64,000 bases of DNA from Ignavibacteriota bacterium (GTDB lineage: Bacteria > Bacteroidota > Ignavibacteria > UBA10030 > UBA6906). Under the pieces are notes generated by a model, which saw nothing but the letters and a program-made list of their open reading frames with translations, was not told the origin of the DNA and made no database searches. The DNA lies in contig JADJHP010000001.1 of NCBI GenBank assembly GCA_016707525.1, positions 434,001-498,000 of the forward strand, written 5' to 3'. This document shows positions 46,733 to 55,153 of this stretch, piece by piece. The position numbers and the translations under genes are program-made. Numbering within the stretch: the first letter of the stretch is position 1; the number at the start of each line of letters is the position of its first letter.

Positions 46733-48028
46733 ATGAGTCGCATCTATATCGAACAACTGCACGAAGTTGCCGGACAGCAGGTGACCCTGCATGGCTGGCT
46801 CTATAACAAGAGATCCAGCGGCAAGATCCGGTTCCTCGTGATGAGGGACGGTACGGGTTTCGTGCAGGGCGTCATCGCCAAGGGCGCGGTATCCGATGAG
46901 GTCTTCGCGCGCTTCGATGAACTTACCCAGGAGTCGGCGTTCACGATGACCGGGACCGTGCGGGCAGAAAAGCGGTCGCCCGGCGGGTTCGAAATGGATG
47001 TCACGGACCTGAAGATCCTGCACATCGCGCATGACTATCCGATCACCCCGAAGGAACACGGCACCGACTTCCTCATGGACCGCCGTCACCTGTGGCTCCG
47101 TTCGAGCCGCCAGCATGCGATCCTCCGCGTTCGCCATCAGGTCATCAAATCGATACGCGAATTCTTCGACGGCAGGGGGTTCACCCTGGTTGACGCTCCG
47201 ATCTTCACGCCCGCAGCGTGCGAGGGGACGTCCACGCTGTTCGAGACCAAGTACTTCGACCTGGGGAGCGCCTACCTCACGCAGTCGGGCCAGCTGTACG
47301 GCGAGGCGGGCGCTATGGCGTTCGGCAAAGTGTACGTCTTTGGCCCGACGTTCCGTGCGGAGAAATCCAAGACACGCCGCCACCTCACCGAGTTCTGGAT
47401 GGTGGAACCCGAGGTGGCGTTCAACGACCTGAACGACAACATGGACCTCGCCGAGGCGATGCTGGAGCATGTGGTCCAATCGTGCCTGAAGAACCGGGCC
47501 GCGGAACTGAAGCTGCTCGAGCGGAATACCGCGATGCTCGAGAACGTCAAGGCACCGCTGCCGCGCATCACGTACGACGAAGCGGTGGAGATCCTGCACA
47601 AGAACGGGATCGCCTTCGAGTGGGGGAACGACCTCGGTGGCACGGACGAGACGGTGGTGTCGCAGCAGTTCGACCGCCCGGTGATGGTGCACCGGTATCC
47701 GTCGGAGGTGAAGGCGTTCTATATGAAGCGTGACCCGCAGAATCCGAAGGTCGCGCTGGCCGTGGACGTCCTCGCACCGGAAGGCTACGGCGAGATCATC
47801 GGCGGGAGCCAGCGTGAGGACGATTTCGATGCACTGCTCGGCCGCATCAAGGAACACAACCTCCCGCAATCGGCATTCGACTGGTATCTGGACCTGCGGC
47901 GGTATGGGTCGGTGCCGCATGCCGGCTTCGGCCTGGGCATCGAGCGCACGGTCTCCTGGATCTGCGGGCTCGACCATTTGCGTGAAGCCATTCCGTTCCC
48001 GCGGATGATCTATCGCCTCACACCGTGA
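46733..48028 (+). CDS. asnS: Asparaginyl-tRNA synthetase
   Basis: Class IIb synthetase charging tRNA-Asn, 431 residues. The OB-fold anticodon domain is at the N-terminus (VTLHGWLYNKRSSGKIRFLV). The catalytic domain has FTPAACEGTSTLFETKYFDL, QSGQLYGEAGAMAFGKVYVF, GPTFRAEKSKTRRHLTEFWM (motif 2) and GFGLGIERTVSWICGLDHLR (motif 3). The Thr-Ser in CEGTSTLF and the motif 2 sequence fit AsnRS rather than AspRS. It is intact and followed by an ABC transporter 26 bp downstream. Confidence 0.95.
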   Translation: MSRIYIEQLHEVAGQQVTLHGWLYNKRSSGKIRFLVMRDGTGFVQGVIAKGAVSDEVFARFDELTQESAFTMTGTVRAEKRSPGGFEMDVTDLKILHIAHDYPITPKEHGTDFLMDRRHLWLRSSRQHAILRVRHQVIKSIREFFDGRGFTLVDAPIFTPAACEGTSTLFETKYFDLGSAYLTQSGQLYGEAGAMAFGKVYVFGPTFRAEKSKTRRHLTEFWMVEPEVAFNDLNDNMDLAEAMLEHVVQSCLKNRAAELKLLERNTAMLENVKAPLPRITYDEAVEILHKNGIAFEWGNDLGGTDETVVSQQFDRPVMVHRYPSEVKAFYMKRDPQNPKVALAVDVLAPEGYGEIIGGSQREDDFDALLGRIKEHNLPQSAFDWYLDLRRYGSVPHAGFGLGIERTVSWICGLDHLREAIPFPRMIYRLTP

Positions 48029-48053
48029 TACCGGAGAAGGACGCACTGCATCC

Positions 48054-48971
48054 ATGTTGACCGTTCAGCATCTTGTGAAGCGTTTCTCGTCCGTCGTTGC
48101 GGTGAACGGCGTCTCGTTCACCGTGAATGCCGGAGAGATCTTCGGCCTTCTCGGCCCCAATGGAGCAGGGAAGACCACCACGATCCGCATGATCCTGCAC
48201 ATCCTCGAGCCGGATGGCGGAGCGATCCTGTATCACGGGAACCCGTTCACAGAGCAGACGCGCAATGTTCTGGGGTATCTTCCGGAAGAGCGCGGCCTGT
48301 ATAAGAAGAGCAAGGTGATCGATACGCTCCTCTACTTCGGTGAGCTGCGGGGGCTCACGCGTACGGGGGCGCGCGAACGTGCGCGGGCGTGGCTGCAGCG
48401 TTTCGAGCTGTCCGGCCAGGAGAACCGGAAGGTGGAGGAGTTCTCCAAAGGCAATCAGCAGAAGATCCAATTCATTGCATCGGTCATTCACGATCCGGCC
48501 CTCGTCATCCTGGATGAGCCGTTCTCCGGGCTCGATCCCGTGAACCAGCTTCTCTTCAAGGACATCCTGCTGGACATGAAACAGGAAGGGAAGGCGATCA
48601 TCCTGTCCACGCACCAGATGGATCAGGCAGAGCGTTTGAGCGATTCCCTCTGCCTCATCAATCGTGGTGCCGTCGTGCTCGGCGGTTCCGTACGGGAGGT
48701 GAAGCAGCGGTACGGCAAGAACACGCTCCACGTCGAATTCGATGGTGACGGTGGTTTCATGGAGACCTTGCCCGGGGTCCAGCGCGCACTGCTGTATGAA
48801 CGGAGCGCGGAACTCGAACTGGAGGCCGGTGCGACGACGCGGACGGTCATCGAGGCCATCAATCCACGCGTTGAATTGCGCAAGGTCGAGCTGCTGGAAC
48901 CGTCGCTGCATTCGATCTTCCTGCAGGTCGTCGGAGATCCTGCCGATGTGAAGGGGGAGGTGGCACCATGA
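48054..48971 (+). CDS. ABC transporter ATP-binding protein (NatA-like)
   Basis: Cytoplasmic ATPase of an ABC-2 exporter, 305 residues. Walker A is in LLGPNGAGKTTTIRMILHIL. The Q-loop region reads VLGYLPEERGLYKKSKVIDT. The signature is degenerate (EFSKGNQQKIQFIASVIHDP), as in NatA-like proteins. Walker B is LVILDEPFSGLDPVNQLLF with the H-loop in ILSTHQMDQAERLSD. A C-terminal domain of about 80 residues follows (DUF4162-like). It overlaps the permease by 4 bp. Cargo could be Na+ or a small molecule. Confidence 0.92.
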   Translation: MLTVQHLVKRFSSVVAVNGVSFTVNAGEIFGLLGPNGAGKTTTIRMILHILEPDGGAILYHGNPFTEQTRNVLGYLPEERGLYKKSKVIDTLLYFGELRGLTRTGARERARAWLQRFELSGQENRKVEEFSKGNQQKIQFIASVIHDPALVILDEPFSGLDPVNQLLFKDILLDMKQEGKAIILSTHQMDQAERLSDSLCLINRGAVVLGGSVREVKQRYGKNTLHVEFDGDGGFMETLPGVQRALLYERSAELELEAGATTRTVIEAINPRVELRKVELLEPSLHSIFLQVVGDPADVKGEVAP

Positions 48972-50206
48972 CCAAAGCATTCGCCGTCGCGCGGTGGGAG
49001 TACCTCGAAAAGGTCAAGAGCAAGGCCTTCCTCATCGGCCTCTTCCTCACGCCGATCATCATGATCGCCATGGGGGTGTTGCCGGGGTTCTTTGCCTCTC
49101 AGCCGGATGACTCGAGCCGGACGATCGCCGTGCTCGCCACGGACAATGTGGTCGCGCCGGTCCTCGCCCAGCGTTTGCAGGGATCGTACAAGTTGCAGAA
49201 CGGGCTCCCCAATTATGTCGTCCTCCCGCTCATCGCGCCTCCCGCGATGGGGATGAGATCGCTTGAGGCCGAGGCGCTCCAGCGCCTGGAGCAGGGAGAA
49301 TTCGAAGGCTTCATCGTTCTCTCGCCCGGTGATTCGGTCGTGGAGTACCGTTCCAAGGTCGTCGGTGACTTCGAGATCCGCTCGCGCATCCGCGAGACCC
49401 TCCACGGGATCCTTGCCGAGCAACGCGTGAAGGACCTGGGGCTGGACAAGGACATCCTCAGGAAGCTGGATGTGCCGCTCGACGTGCGGATCGTGAAGAT
49501 CGCGGAAGAGGGGAAGGACGGCGGTGGGTTCGAGAAGGTGTTCATCTCGGCGTACGTGTTCCTCATGATGCTCTTCCTGCTCATCATGAGTTCAGGCCAG
49601 ATGCTTGTGCGTTCCATGATCGAGGAGAAATCCAATCGTATCGTTGAAGTACTGGTATCGTCGTGTTCGCCGACGGATCTGATGGTCGGCAAGGTGCTCG
49701 GGCTCAGCGGGCTCGGTCTCACGCAGATGGCGTTCTGGGCGGCGATCGCCGTCGCGGTCTCCTCGAAATTCAACATGACGTTCATCGAACCGTCGCAGGC
49801 GGGGCTCCTCATCCTGTACTTCGTCCTGGGCTACCTGTTCTATGCCGCCGTCTTCATCGCTGCGGGTGCGCCGTTCAATACGGAGCAGGAGGCCCAGCAG
49901 GTGACGTCCTATCTCGTCATGTTCCTGATCCTGCCGATCGTGCTGGCCATCCCCGCGATGAAGGACCCCGGTGCGCCGTGGATCAAGGTGCTCAGTTTCA
50001 TTCCACTCCTCACGCCCACGATGATGGCGTTGCGCATTCCGATCCTCATGCCGGAGTGGTGGGAGATCCTTCTCACCACGGTGATCATGGTCGTCTCGAT
50101 CTACTTCGGTATGATCGTCGCCGGGCGCATCTTCCGGATCGGGATCCTCGCGACCGGGAAGACGCCGGGATTCAAAGAGATCCTCCGCTGGATACGAACG
50201 GGATAG
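48968..50206 (+). CDS. ABC-2 type permease (NatB-like)
   Basis: Membrane partner of the ATPase upstream, 412 residues. One N-terminal helix (AFLIGLFLTPIIMIAMGVLP) and a large extracytoplasmic domain of about 150 residues are followed by five to six helices from about 190 on. MLVRSMIEEKSNRIVEVLVS and SCSPTDLMVGKVLGLSGLGL form the family hallmark (I-E-E-K-x-N-R-I-x-E). Start ATG at 48968 lies in an ATGA overlap. The predicted role is export driven by ATP; the substrate is unknown. Confidence 0.9.
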   Translation: MTKAFAVARWEYLEKVKSKAFLIGLFLTPIIMIAMGVLPGFFASQPDDSSRTIAVLATDNVVAPVLAQRLQGSYKLQNGLPNYVVLPLIAPPAMGMRSLEAEALQRLEQGEFEGFIVLSPGDSVVEYRSKVVGDFEIRSRIRETLHGILAEQRVKDLGLDKDILRKLDVPLDVRIVKIAEEGKDGGGFEKVFISAYVFLMMLFLLIMSSGQMLVRSMIEEKSNRIVEVLVSSCSPTDLMVGKVLGLSGLGLTQMAFWAAIAVAVSSKFNMTFIEPSQAGLLILYFVLGYLFYAAVFIAAGAPFNTEQEAQQVTSYLVMFLILPIVLAIPAMKDPGAPWIKVLSFIPLLTPTMMALRIPILMPEWWEILLTTVIMVVSIYFGMIVAGRIFRIGILATGKTPGFKEILRWIRTG

Positions 50207-50207
50207 G

Positions 50208-50711
50208 ATGACCATGATCACTCGCGCATTGATGGTTCTTGTCGGTATGGTGTGCCTGGCCGCAACGGCGTTGACCCAGGTGGTGACCCCGGAACCCGGG
50301 AGTGCGGGACGGTTGCGGGAGAGCGTCTTTGGCCTGGGCATTGCCGCCGGACCTGCGTCGGGCCTCGGGCTGAGCTTCCGCCATCACCTTCCCTCGGTGA
50401 TCAGCTACGAGATCAACGGTGGGATCATCAAGGTGGATGACCGGCTCCTGTACGATATCGGCGGGGAGCTGCAGGTCGACCTCTCACGGAGTGGTTCCAC
50501 GAGGTTCTTCGTTGCCGGTGCCTTTGCCTACTATTATTCCGGAAGCGCGAACCACAATGAGATGGCGGCCCCGGAGCGGGTGGGCCTGGGGTTGGGTGGG
50601 GAGATGTATACCGGGCAGGGGTTCCATGCGACGCTGGAACTGATCTTCACGTACTTCTCCGACGCAACGGTCCTGCCATTGCCCCAATTCGGGCTGCATT
50701 ACTATTTCTAA
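50208..50711 (+). CDS. Predicted outer-membrane beta-barrel protein of unknown function
   Basis: 167 residues with a signal peptide (ALMVLVGMVCLAATALTQ). The mature part alternates polar and hydrophobic residues and ends in LHYYF, a C-terminal aromatic as in outer-membrane barrels. Strand-like stretches are FFVAGAFAYYYSGSANH and ATLELIFTYFSDATVLPLP. The family was not recognised. It follows the ABC permease by one base and is closed by a strong terminator at its stop, so it is the last gene of that transcript. ATG at 50214 is an alternative start. Confidence 0.65.
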   Translation: MTMITRALMVLVGMVCLAATALTQVVTPEPGSAGRLRESVFGLGIAAGPASGLGLSFRHHLPSVISYEINGGIIKVDDRLLYDIGGELQVDLSRSGSTRFFVAGAFAYYYSGSANHNEMAAPERVGLGLGGEMYTGQGFHATLELIFTYFSDATVLPLPQFGLHYYF

Positions 50712-50733
50712 CGGGCCGGAAGGCCCGTTCTTT
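50710..50733 (+). terminator. Intrinsic terminator
   Basis: AACGGGCC (50710-50717), loop GGAA, GGCCCGTT (50722-50729): a perfect 8-bp stem followed by CTTT. It starts inside the stop codon of the barrel protein gene. The next promoter-like site begins within its tail. Confidence 0.8.
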
Positions 50734-50762
50734 GCTTCTCTGGGCATTTTGTCGTATGTTTT
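50732..50762 (+). promoter_or_regulatory. Promoter-like site for nuoJKLM-nhaD-nuoN
   Basis: TTG (as TTTG at 50731-50734), exactly 20 bp, TATGTTTT at 50755-50762, 42 bp ahead of the GTG of nuoJ and directly behind a terminator. Confidence 0.65.
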
Positions 50763-50804
50763 CTCTTCCATAAACGTTTGTGCGCAAAACGGACAACCGC
50801 TCCC

Positions 50805-51320
50805 GTGATAGCAGAACAACTCCTTTTCGCGTTCCTCGCCGCCTGTGCGGTGACAACTGCCGTCCTGATGGTCTTCCAGCGCAATCCCGTGAACAGCGCC
50901 ATCAGTCTGATCGGCAATTTTTTCTGCCTTGCCGCCCTGTACCTGCTCCTGGAAGCCCAGTTGCTCGCTGTCCTGGAGATCGCGGTCTACGCAGGTGCCA
51001 TCATGGTCCTTGTGGTCTTCGTGATCATGCTCCTCAATATCGGTGATGAGATGGGCCTCTCGTTCAAGCCGAATCTCCGCATGATCTCCGGTGGCGTGCT
51101 CGTCGTGGGTCTCCTGCTCGAACTCCTGTACCTGTTCACGATGGCCCCCGGGGCCGGCACCATCGTTGTGGCCGCAACCCGGTCACCGCAGATCGGTACG
51201 GTGGAGTCGATGGGGCATGCATTGTACTCCGACTTCCTCTTCCCGCTCCAGATCACCGGCTTGCTTCTGCTCATCGCCGTGGTCGGTGCGGTGGTCCTTG
51301 CCAAACGTCGCCAGTCCTGA
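50805..51320 (+). CDS. nuoJ: NADH-quinone oxidoreductase subunit J
   Basis: Membrane subunit of complex I, 171 residues, with five hydrophobic helices. NPVNSAISLIGNFFCLAALY and YAGAIMVLVVFVIMLLNIGD (the conserved third helix with the pi-bulge region) are typical. GTG at 50805 gives the usual N-terminus (IAEQLLFAFLAACAVTTAV). An upstream TTG at 50778 would add 9 residues. nuoA-I are not upstream, where an unrelated barrel protein and a terminator lie, so the operon is split. Confidence 0.92.
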   Translation: MIAEQLLFAFLAACAVTTAVLMVFQRNPVNSAISLIGNFFCLAALYLLLEAQLLAVLEIAVYAGAIMVLVVFVIMLLNIGDEMGLSFKPNLRMISGGVLVVGLLLELLYLFTMAPGAGTIVVAATRSPQIGTVESMGHALYSDFLFPLQITGLLLLIAVVGAVVLAKRRQS

Positions 51321-51329
51321 GAGAACCCC

Positions 51330-51635
51330 ATGTCCGTCCCCTTGCCGTACTATCTTGCCCTCAGCGCCGTGCTGTTCACGATCGGCGTGGTGGGCGTCCT
51401 GATCCGCCGGAACGTGATCGTGGTGTTCATGGCGATCGAGCTCATGCTCAACTCCGTGAACCTGACCCTGGTCGCGTTCTCGTCATTCCTCGGTGACGTC
51501 ACCGGGCAAGCCCTGGTCTTCTTCGTGATGGCCGTGGCTGCCGCGGAGGCTGCCGTCGGGCTCGCGATCGTGATCGCTGTGTACCGCAACAAGCAAACCG
51601 TTCATCTCGATGACATCAACATCCTGAAGTGGTGA
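51330..51635 (+). CDS. nuoK: NADH-quinone oxidoreductase subunit K
   Basis: Smallest membrane subunit of the antiporter-like arm, 101 residues and three helices. FMAIELMLNSVNLTLVAFSS holds the conserved Glu of helix 2, needed for proton transfer. VFFVMAVAAAEAAVGLAIVI has the second Glu in helix 3. It begins 10 bp after nuoJ and its stop overlaps the nuoL start by one base (TGATG). Confidence 0.95.
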   Translation: MSVPLPYYLALSAVLFTIGVVGVLIRRNVIVVFMAIELMLNSVNLTLVAFSSFLGDVTGQALVFFVMAVAAAEAAVGLAIVIAVYRNKQTVHLDDINILKW

Positions 51636-53566
51636 TGACCTACGAACTGGTCCCTCTCGCGGTCCTGCTGCCGTTCATCGGATTCCTGATCAACGGCCTT
51701 CTCGGCAGGCTCATCAAACGGGAAGCCGTGATCGGCGCGATCGGCAGCGCCGCCGTCGGCATCGGGTTCCTGATCGGGCTGAATGCGCTGTTTGCCATGC
51801 TCGCCGCCGATCCGGAACACCGCACCCATGTTGTTGAGCTCTTTCCCTGGATCTCGGCCGGTGGCCTGCAGACCAGCATCGCCTATCAGATCGATCCGCT
51901 CTCGGTCGTGATGCTGCTGATCGTGACCGGCGTCGGGTTCCTGATCCATGTGTATGCCATGGGGTACATGCATGGCGACCCGGGCTTCTGGCGTTTCTTC
52001 GCCTATCTGAACCTGTTCATCTTTGCCATGCTCAACCTGGTCCTCGCCGACAACTTCCTCCTCCTCTTCCTCGGCTGGGAAGGTGTCGGACTCTGTTCGT
52101 ATCTGCTGATCGGGTTCTGGTACGACCGGAAGTTCGAGAAGGGGACCACGGGCGACGCGGCGAAGAAGGCCTTCATCGTGAACCGGATCGGCGATTTCGG
52201 CTTCCTGATCGGGATGTTCCTGATCTTCACGACGTTTGGTACGCTCCGCTTCGCGCCGGTGTTCGCGCAGGCAGAAGCGTATCCGGTGGGCGCACCCATC
52301 ATGCTCGCCATCACGCTCGCACTCTTCGTCGGCGCCACCGGCAAGTCCGCGCAGATCCCGCTGTTCGTCTGGCTCCCCGATGCCATGGCAGGCCCCACAC
52401 CCGTCAGCGCGCTCATCCATGCGGCAACCATGGTGACCGCGGGCGTCTACATGGTCGCCCGCTGCTCTCTCCTGTACGCCCTTGCGCCAGCGACGATGAC
52501 CGTTGTGGCCGTCATCGGCGCATCGACCGCCCTCTTTGCGGCAACGATCGGGCTCGTCCAGAACGATATCAAGAAAGTGCTCGCGTACTCGACCGTCAGC
52601 CAGCTCGGCTATATGTTCCTTGCCCTCGGCGTCGGCGCATTCACGGCGGGCATCTTCCACGTGATGACGCACGCGTTCTTCAAGGCGTTGCTCTTCCTCG
52701 GTGCGGGGTCGGTGATCCATGCGATGCATGAAGAGCAGGACATTCAGAAGATGGGCGGGCTGAAGAAGTACGTGCCCATCACCTATCGCACGTTCCTCCT
52801 CGCGTCGCTTGCGATCGCGGGCATCTTCCCGTTCTCGGGTTTCTTCAGCAAGGATGAGATCCTCTGGAAGGCATTCGCGGGCGGTCATGTCGTGCTCTGG
52901 GCCATGGGCCTGTTCGGGGCCGTCCTCACCGCGTTCTATATGTTCCGCCTCGTGTCGCTCACCTTCGACGGCGAGCCGCGCTGGGCGCATGGGAAACATC
53001 CCCATGAAGCCCCCGCAACCATGACCATCCCGCTCATGGTCCTCGCATTCCTGTCGGTGTTCGGCGGGGTGCTCGGGATCCCCGCGGCCCTCGGCGGCGG
53101 GAACGCCCTCGAGCAATGGCTCGAACCCGTGTTCCGCCCTGCGCTCGACAAGCTGCCCCATGAAGGGCACCAGAGTCATGCCCTGGAGTACACGCTCATG
53201 GTCGTCTCCGTCGGCGTCGCCCTGGGTGGCATCCTGGTCGCGCGGCGCTGGTACCGCACGAGCACAGGCGTCCCCGAAGCGATCGCAGCGCGGTTCCCGG
53301 CCGTCCACCGGGTGCTCTTCAACAAATATTACATCGATGAAGCGTACGATGCGGTGGTGGTGAACCCGCTCCAGAAAGGCTCGGAGCGGGTCCTCTGGAA
53401 GGGGATCGATGTCGGTGTGATCGACTGGTTCGTGAACGCGTCGGCCCGCTTCGTCGGATACGTGAGCCGCACGGTGCGGGTGGTGCAGACCGGCGTTGCG
53501 CAGGGCTATGCTCTGGCGTTTGTCCTTGGCGTGGTGGCCATCCTGGGATGGCTCCTTGTACACTAA
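51635..53566 (+). CDS. nuoL: NADH-quinone oxidoreductase subunit L
   Basis: Distal antiporter-like subunit of complex I, 643 residues and about 15-16 helices plus the lateral helix. Motifs: LFLGWEGVGLCSYLLIGFWY (helix 5 Glu), FVWLPDAMAGPTPVSALIHA with ATMVTAGVYMVARCS (the core helix 7-8 Lys/His region), VLAYSTVSQLGYMFLALGVG and FFSKDEILWKAFAGG. It is intact and pumps protons or Na+ with M and N. Confidence 0.96.
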   Translation: MTYELVPLAVLLPFIGFLINGLLGRLIKREAVIGAIGSAAVGIGFLIGLNALFAMLAADPEHRTHVVELFPWISAGGLQTSIAYQIDPLSVVMLLIVTGVGFLIHVYAMGYMHGDPGFWRFFAYLNLFIFAMLNLVLADNFLLLFLGWEGVGLCSYLLIGFWYDRKFEKGTTGDAAKKAFIVNRIGDFGFLIGMFLIFTTFGTLRFAPVFAQAEAYPVGAPIMLAITLALFVGATGKSAQIPLFVWLPDAMAGPTPVSALIHAATMVTAGVYMVARCSLLYALAPATMTVVAVIGASTALFAATIGLVQNDIKKVLAYSTVSQLGYMFLALGVGAFTAGIFHVMTHAFFKALLFLGAGSVIHAMHEEQDIQKMGGLKKYVPITYRTFLLASLAIAGIFPFSGFFSKDEILWKAFAGGHVVLWAMGLFGAVLTAFYMFRLVSLTFDGEPRWAHGKHPHEAPATMTIPLMVLAFLSVFGGVLGIPAALGGGNALEQWLEPVFRPALDKLPHEGHQSHALEYTLMVVSVGVALGGILVARRWYRTSTGVPEAIAARFPAVHRVLFNKYYIDEAYDAVVVNPLQKGSERVLWKGIDVGVIDWFVNASARFVGYVSRTVRVVQTGVAQGYALAFVLGVVAILGWLLVH

Positions 53567-53581
53567 ACTTCCGGACGTTCG

Positions 53582-55153
53582 ATGATCACGCAGAACATAC
53601 TCAGTATCATCCTGGTGTTGCCCCTGCTCGGCGCCGCCGCGGTGTTCCTCCTCCCGCGACAGGCGGCCGGAGCGATCAAAGTCACCGGGATCGCGTTCTC
53701 CCTCGTGGCCTTTGTGCTCTCCGTCTGGCTCTTCCTGGCGTTCGATACCACCGCGCCGGATATGCAGTTCGTCGAGTGCATCCCCTGGATCCCTTCACTC
53801 GATGTCAGCTATCACGTCGGCATCGATGGGATCTCGCTCTTGCTTGTGGTCCTCACCACGTTCCTGACCCCCATCGCGCTCCTGGCGTCGTGGGATTCCG
53901 TGAAGGACCGCCTGAAGGGGTTCGTTGCCCTGATGCTGCTTCTTGAGATGGGAACGCTCGGCGTGTTCCTGTCGCTCGACCTGTTCCTGTTCTATGTGTT
54001 CTGGGAGTTCATGCTGATCCCGATGTATTTCATCATCGGCATCTGGGGGGGCGCTGAACGCGTGTACGCGGCGGTCAAGTTCTTCCTGTATACGATGGCA
54101 GGAAGCCTGCTCATGCTCGTCGCGATCATCTGGCTCGGCTACTATGCGTCGACCGTTGAAGGCGGGCATTTCACCACGAACCTCCTGACGCTCTACCGTG
54201 TGGCGCCGGGGATCCCCTTCGGGATCCAGGGCTGGATGTTCCTGGCCTTCACGCTGAGCTTTGCCATCAAGGTGCCGATCTTCCCGCTGCACACGTGGTT
54301 GCCGGATGCTCACGTGCAGGCGCCGACCGCCGGCTCGGTCATCCTTGCCGGCGTGCTCCTGAAGATGGGCACGTACGGACTCGTGCGGTTCAGCCTCCCG
54401 TTGTTCCCGGCCGCGGCCATTGCCTATCTTCCCTATGTTGCCGCGCTCGCGGTGATCGGCATCATCTACGGCGCGCTGGTATCCACCGTCCAGCCCGACC
54501 TCAAGAAGCTCGTGGCATACTCCTCGGTGTCCCACCTCGGATTCGTCGTTCTCGGACTGATGTCCCTCACCGAGGAAGGCGTTCAGGGTGCCGTGCTCCA
54601 GATGATCAGTCACGGCCTTTCGACAGGCGGTCTCTTCCTCCTGGTGGGTATGATCTACGACCGCCGCCACACGCGCATGATCAAGGACTATGGCGGGATC
54701 GCACGCATCGTGCCGGTCTATGCAACGATGTTCATGATCGTGATGCTCTCCTCCGTGGGGCTTCCCGGGTTGAACGGTTTCGTAGGCGAGTTCCTGATCC
54801 TGCTCGGTGCGTTCAAGTCCACGTTCCTCGGCTCACGCTGGTACGCGGTGATCGGTGCGAGTGGCGTGATCCTCGCCGCCGTGTATCTGCTGTGGAGTTA
54901 CCAGCGCGTGTTCTTCGGGAAGGCAGAGAATCCCGAGAACGAGAAATTGAAGGACCTCTCGGTCCGTGAATGGGTGGTGCTGGTGCCCGTGCTGATCTTC
55001 ATCGTGTGGATCGGCGTCTACCCGAAGACATTCCTCGACAGGTCCGCCGTGGCCACCAAGCAGGTGGTGCAGCGGCTTGAGGATGCACGCCGGGGCGGCC
55101 CCGCCGGCATCGCACTCGTTCCGCAGTCCAACAGAACCCCGATGACCCCATGA
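53582..55153 (+). CDS. nuoM: NADH-quinone oxidoreductase subunit M
   Basis: Antiporter-like subunit of complex I, 523 residues and 14 helices. FLFYVFWEFMLIPMYFIIGI has the helix 5 Glu. PLHTWLPDAHVQAPTAGSVI, GVLLKMGTYGLVRFSLPLFP and LVAYSSVSHLGFVVLGLMSL are standard NuoM blocks. SVGLPGLNGFVGEFLILLGA is near the C-terminus. Start is ATG at 53582, 15 bp after nuoL. The stop overlaps the NhaD-type gene by 4 bp, coupling the two. Confidence 0.96.
   Translation: MITQNILSIILVLPLLGAAAVFLLPRQAAGAIKVTGIAFSLVAFVLSVWLFLAFDTTAPDMQFVECIPWIPSLDVSYHVGIDGISLLLVVLTTFLTPIALLASWDSVKDRLKGFVALMLLLEMGTLGVFLSLDLFLFYVFWEFMLIPMYFIIGIWGGAERVYAAVKFFLYTMAGSLLMLVAIIWLGYYASTVEGGHFTTNLLTLYRVAPGIPFGIQGWMFLAFTLSFAIKVPIFPLHTWLPDAHVQAPTAGSVILAGVLLKMGTYGLVRFSLPLFPAAAIAYLPYVAALAVIGIIYGALVSTVQPDLKKLVAYSSVSHLGFVVLGLMSLTEEGVQGAVLQMISHGLSTGGLFLLVGMIYDRRHTRMIKDYGGIARIVPVYATMFMIVMLSSVGLPGLNGFVGEFLILLGAFKSTFLGSRWYAVIGASGVILAAVYLLWSYQRVFFGKAENPENEKLKDLSVREWVVLVPVLIFIVWIGVYPKTFLDRSAVATKQVVQRLEDARRGGPAGIALVPQSNRTPMTP

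Noticed and set aside
46673..48055. Open frame of 460 codons antisense to asnS
   Set aside because: The plus-strand gene is a complete, well-conserved synthetase with promoter. The antisense frame has no recognisable motif or ribosome-binding site.
51602..53563. Long open frame of about 650 codons antisense to nuoL, rich in Glu, Arg, His and Asp
   Set aside because: It mirrors the hydrophobic codons of nuoL; the product is low-complexity and hydrophilic with no domain. The same kind of shadow occurs opposite nuoM, nhaD, asnS and the flippase at 23056.
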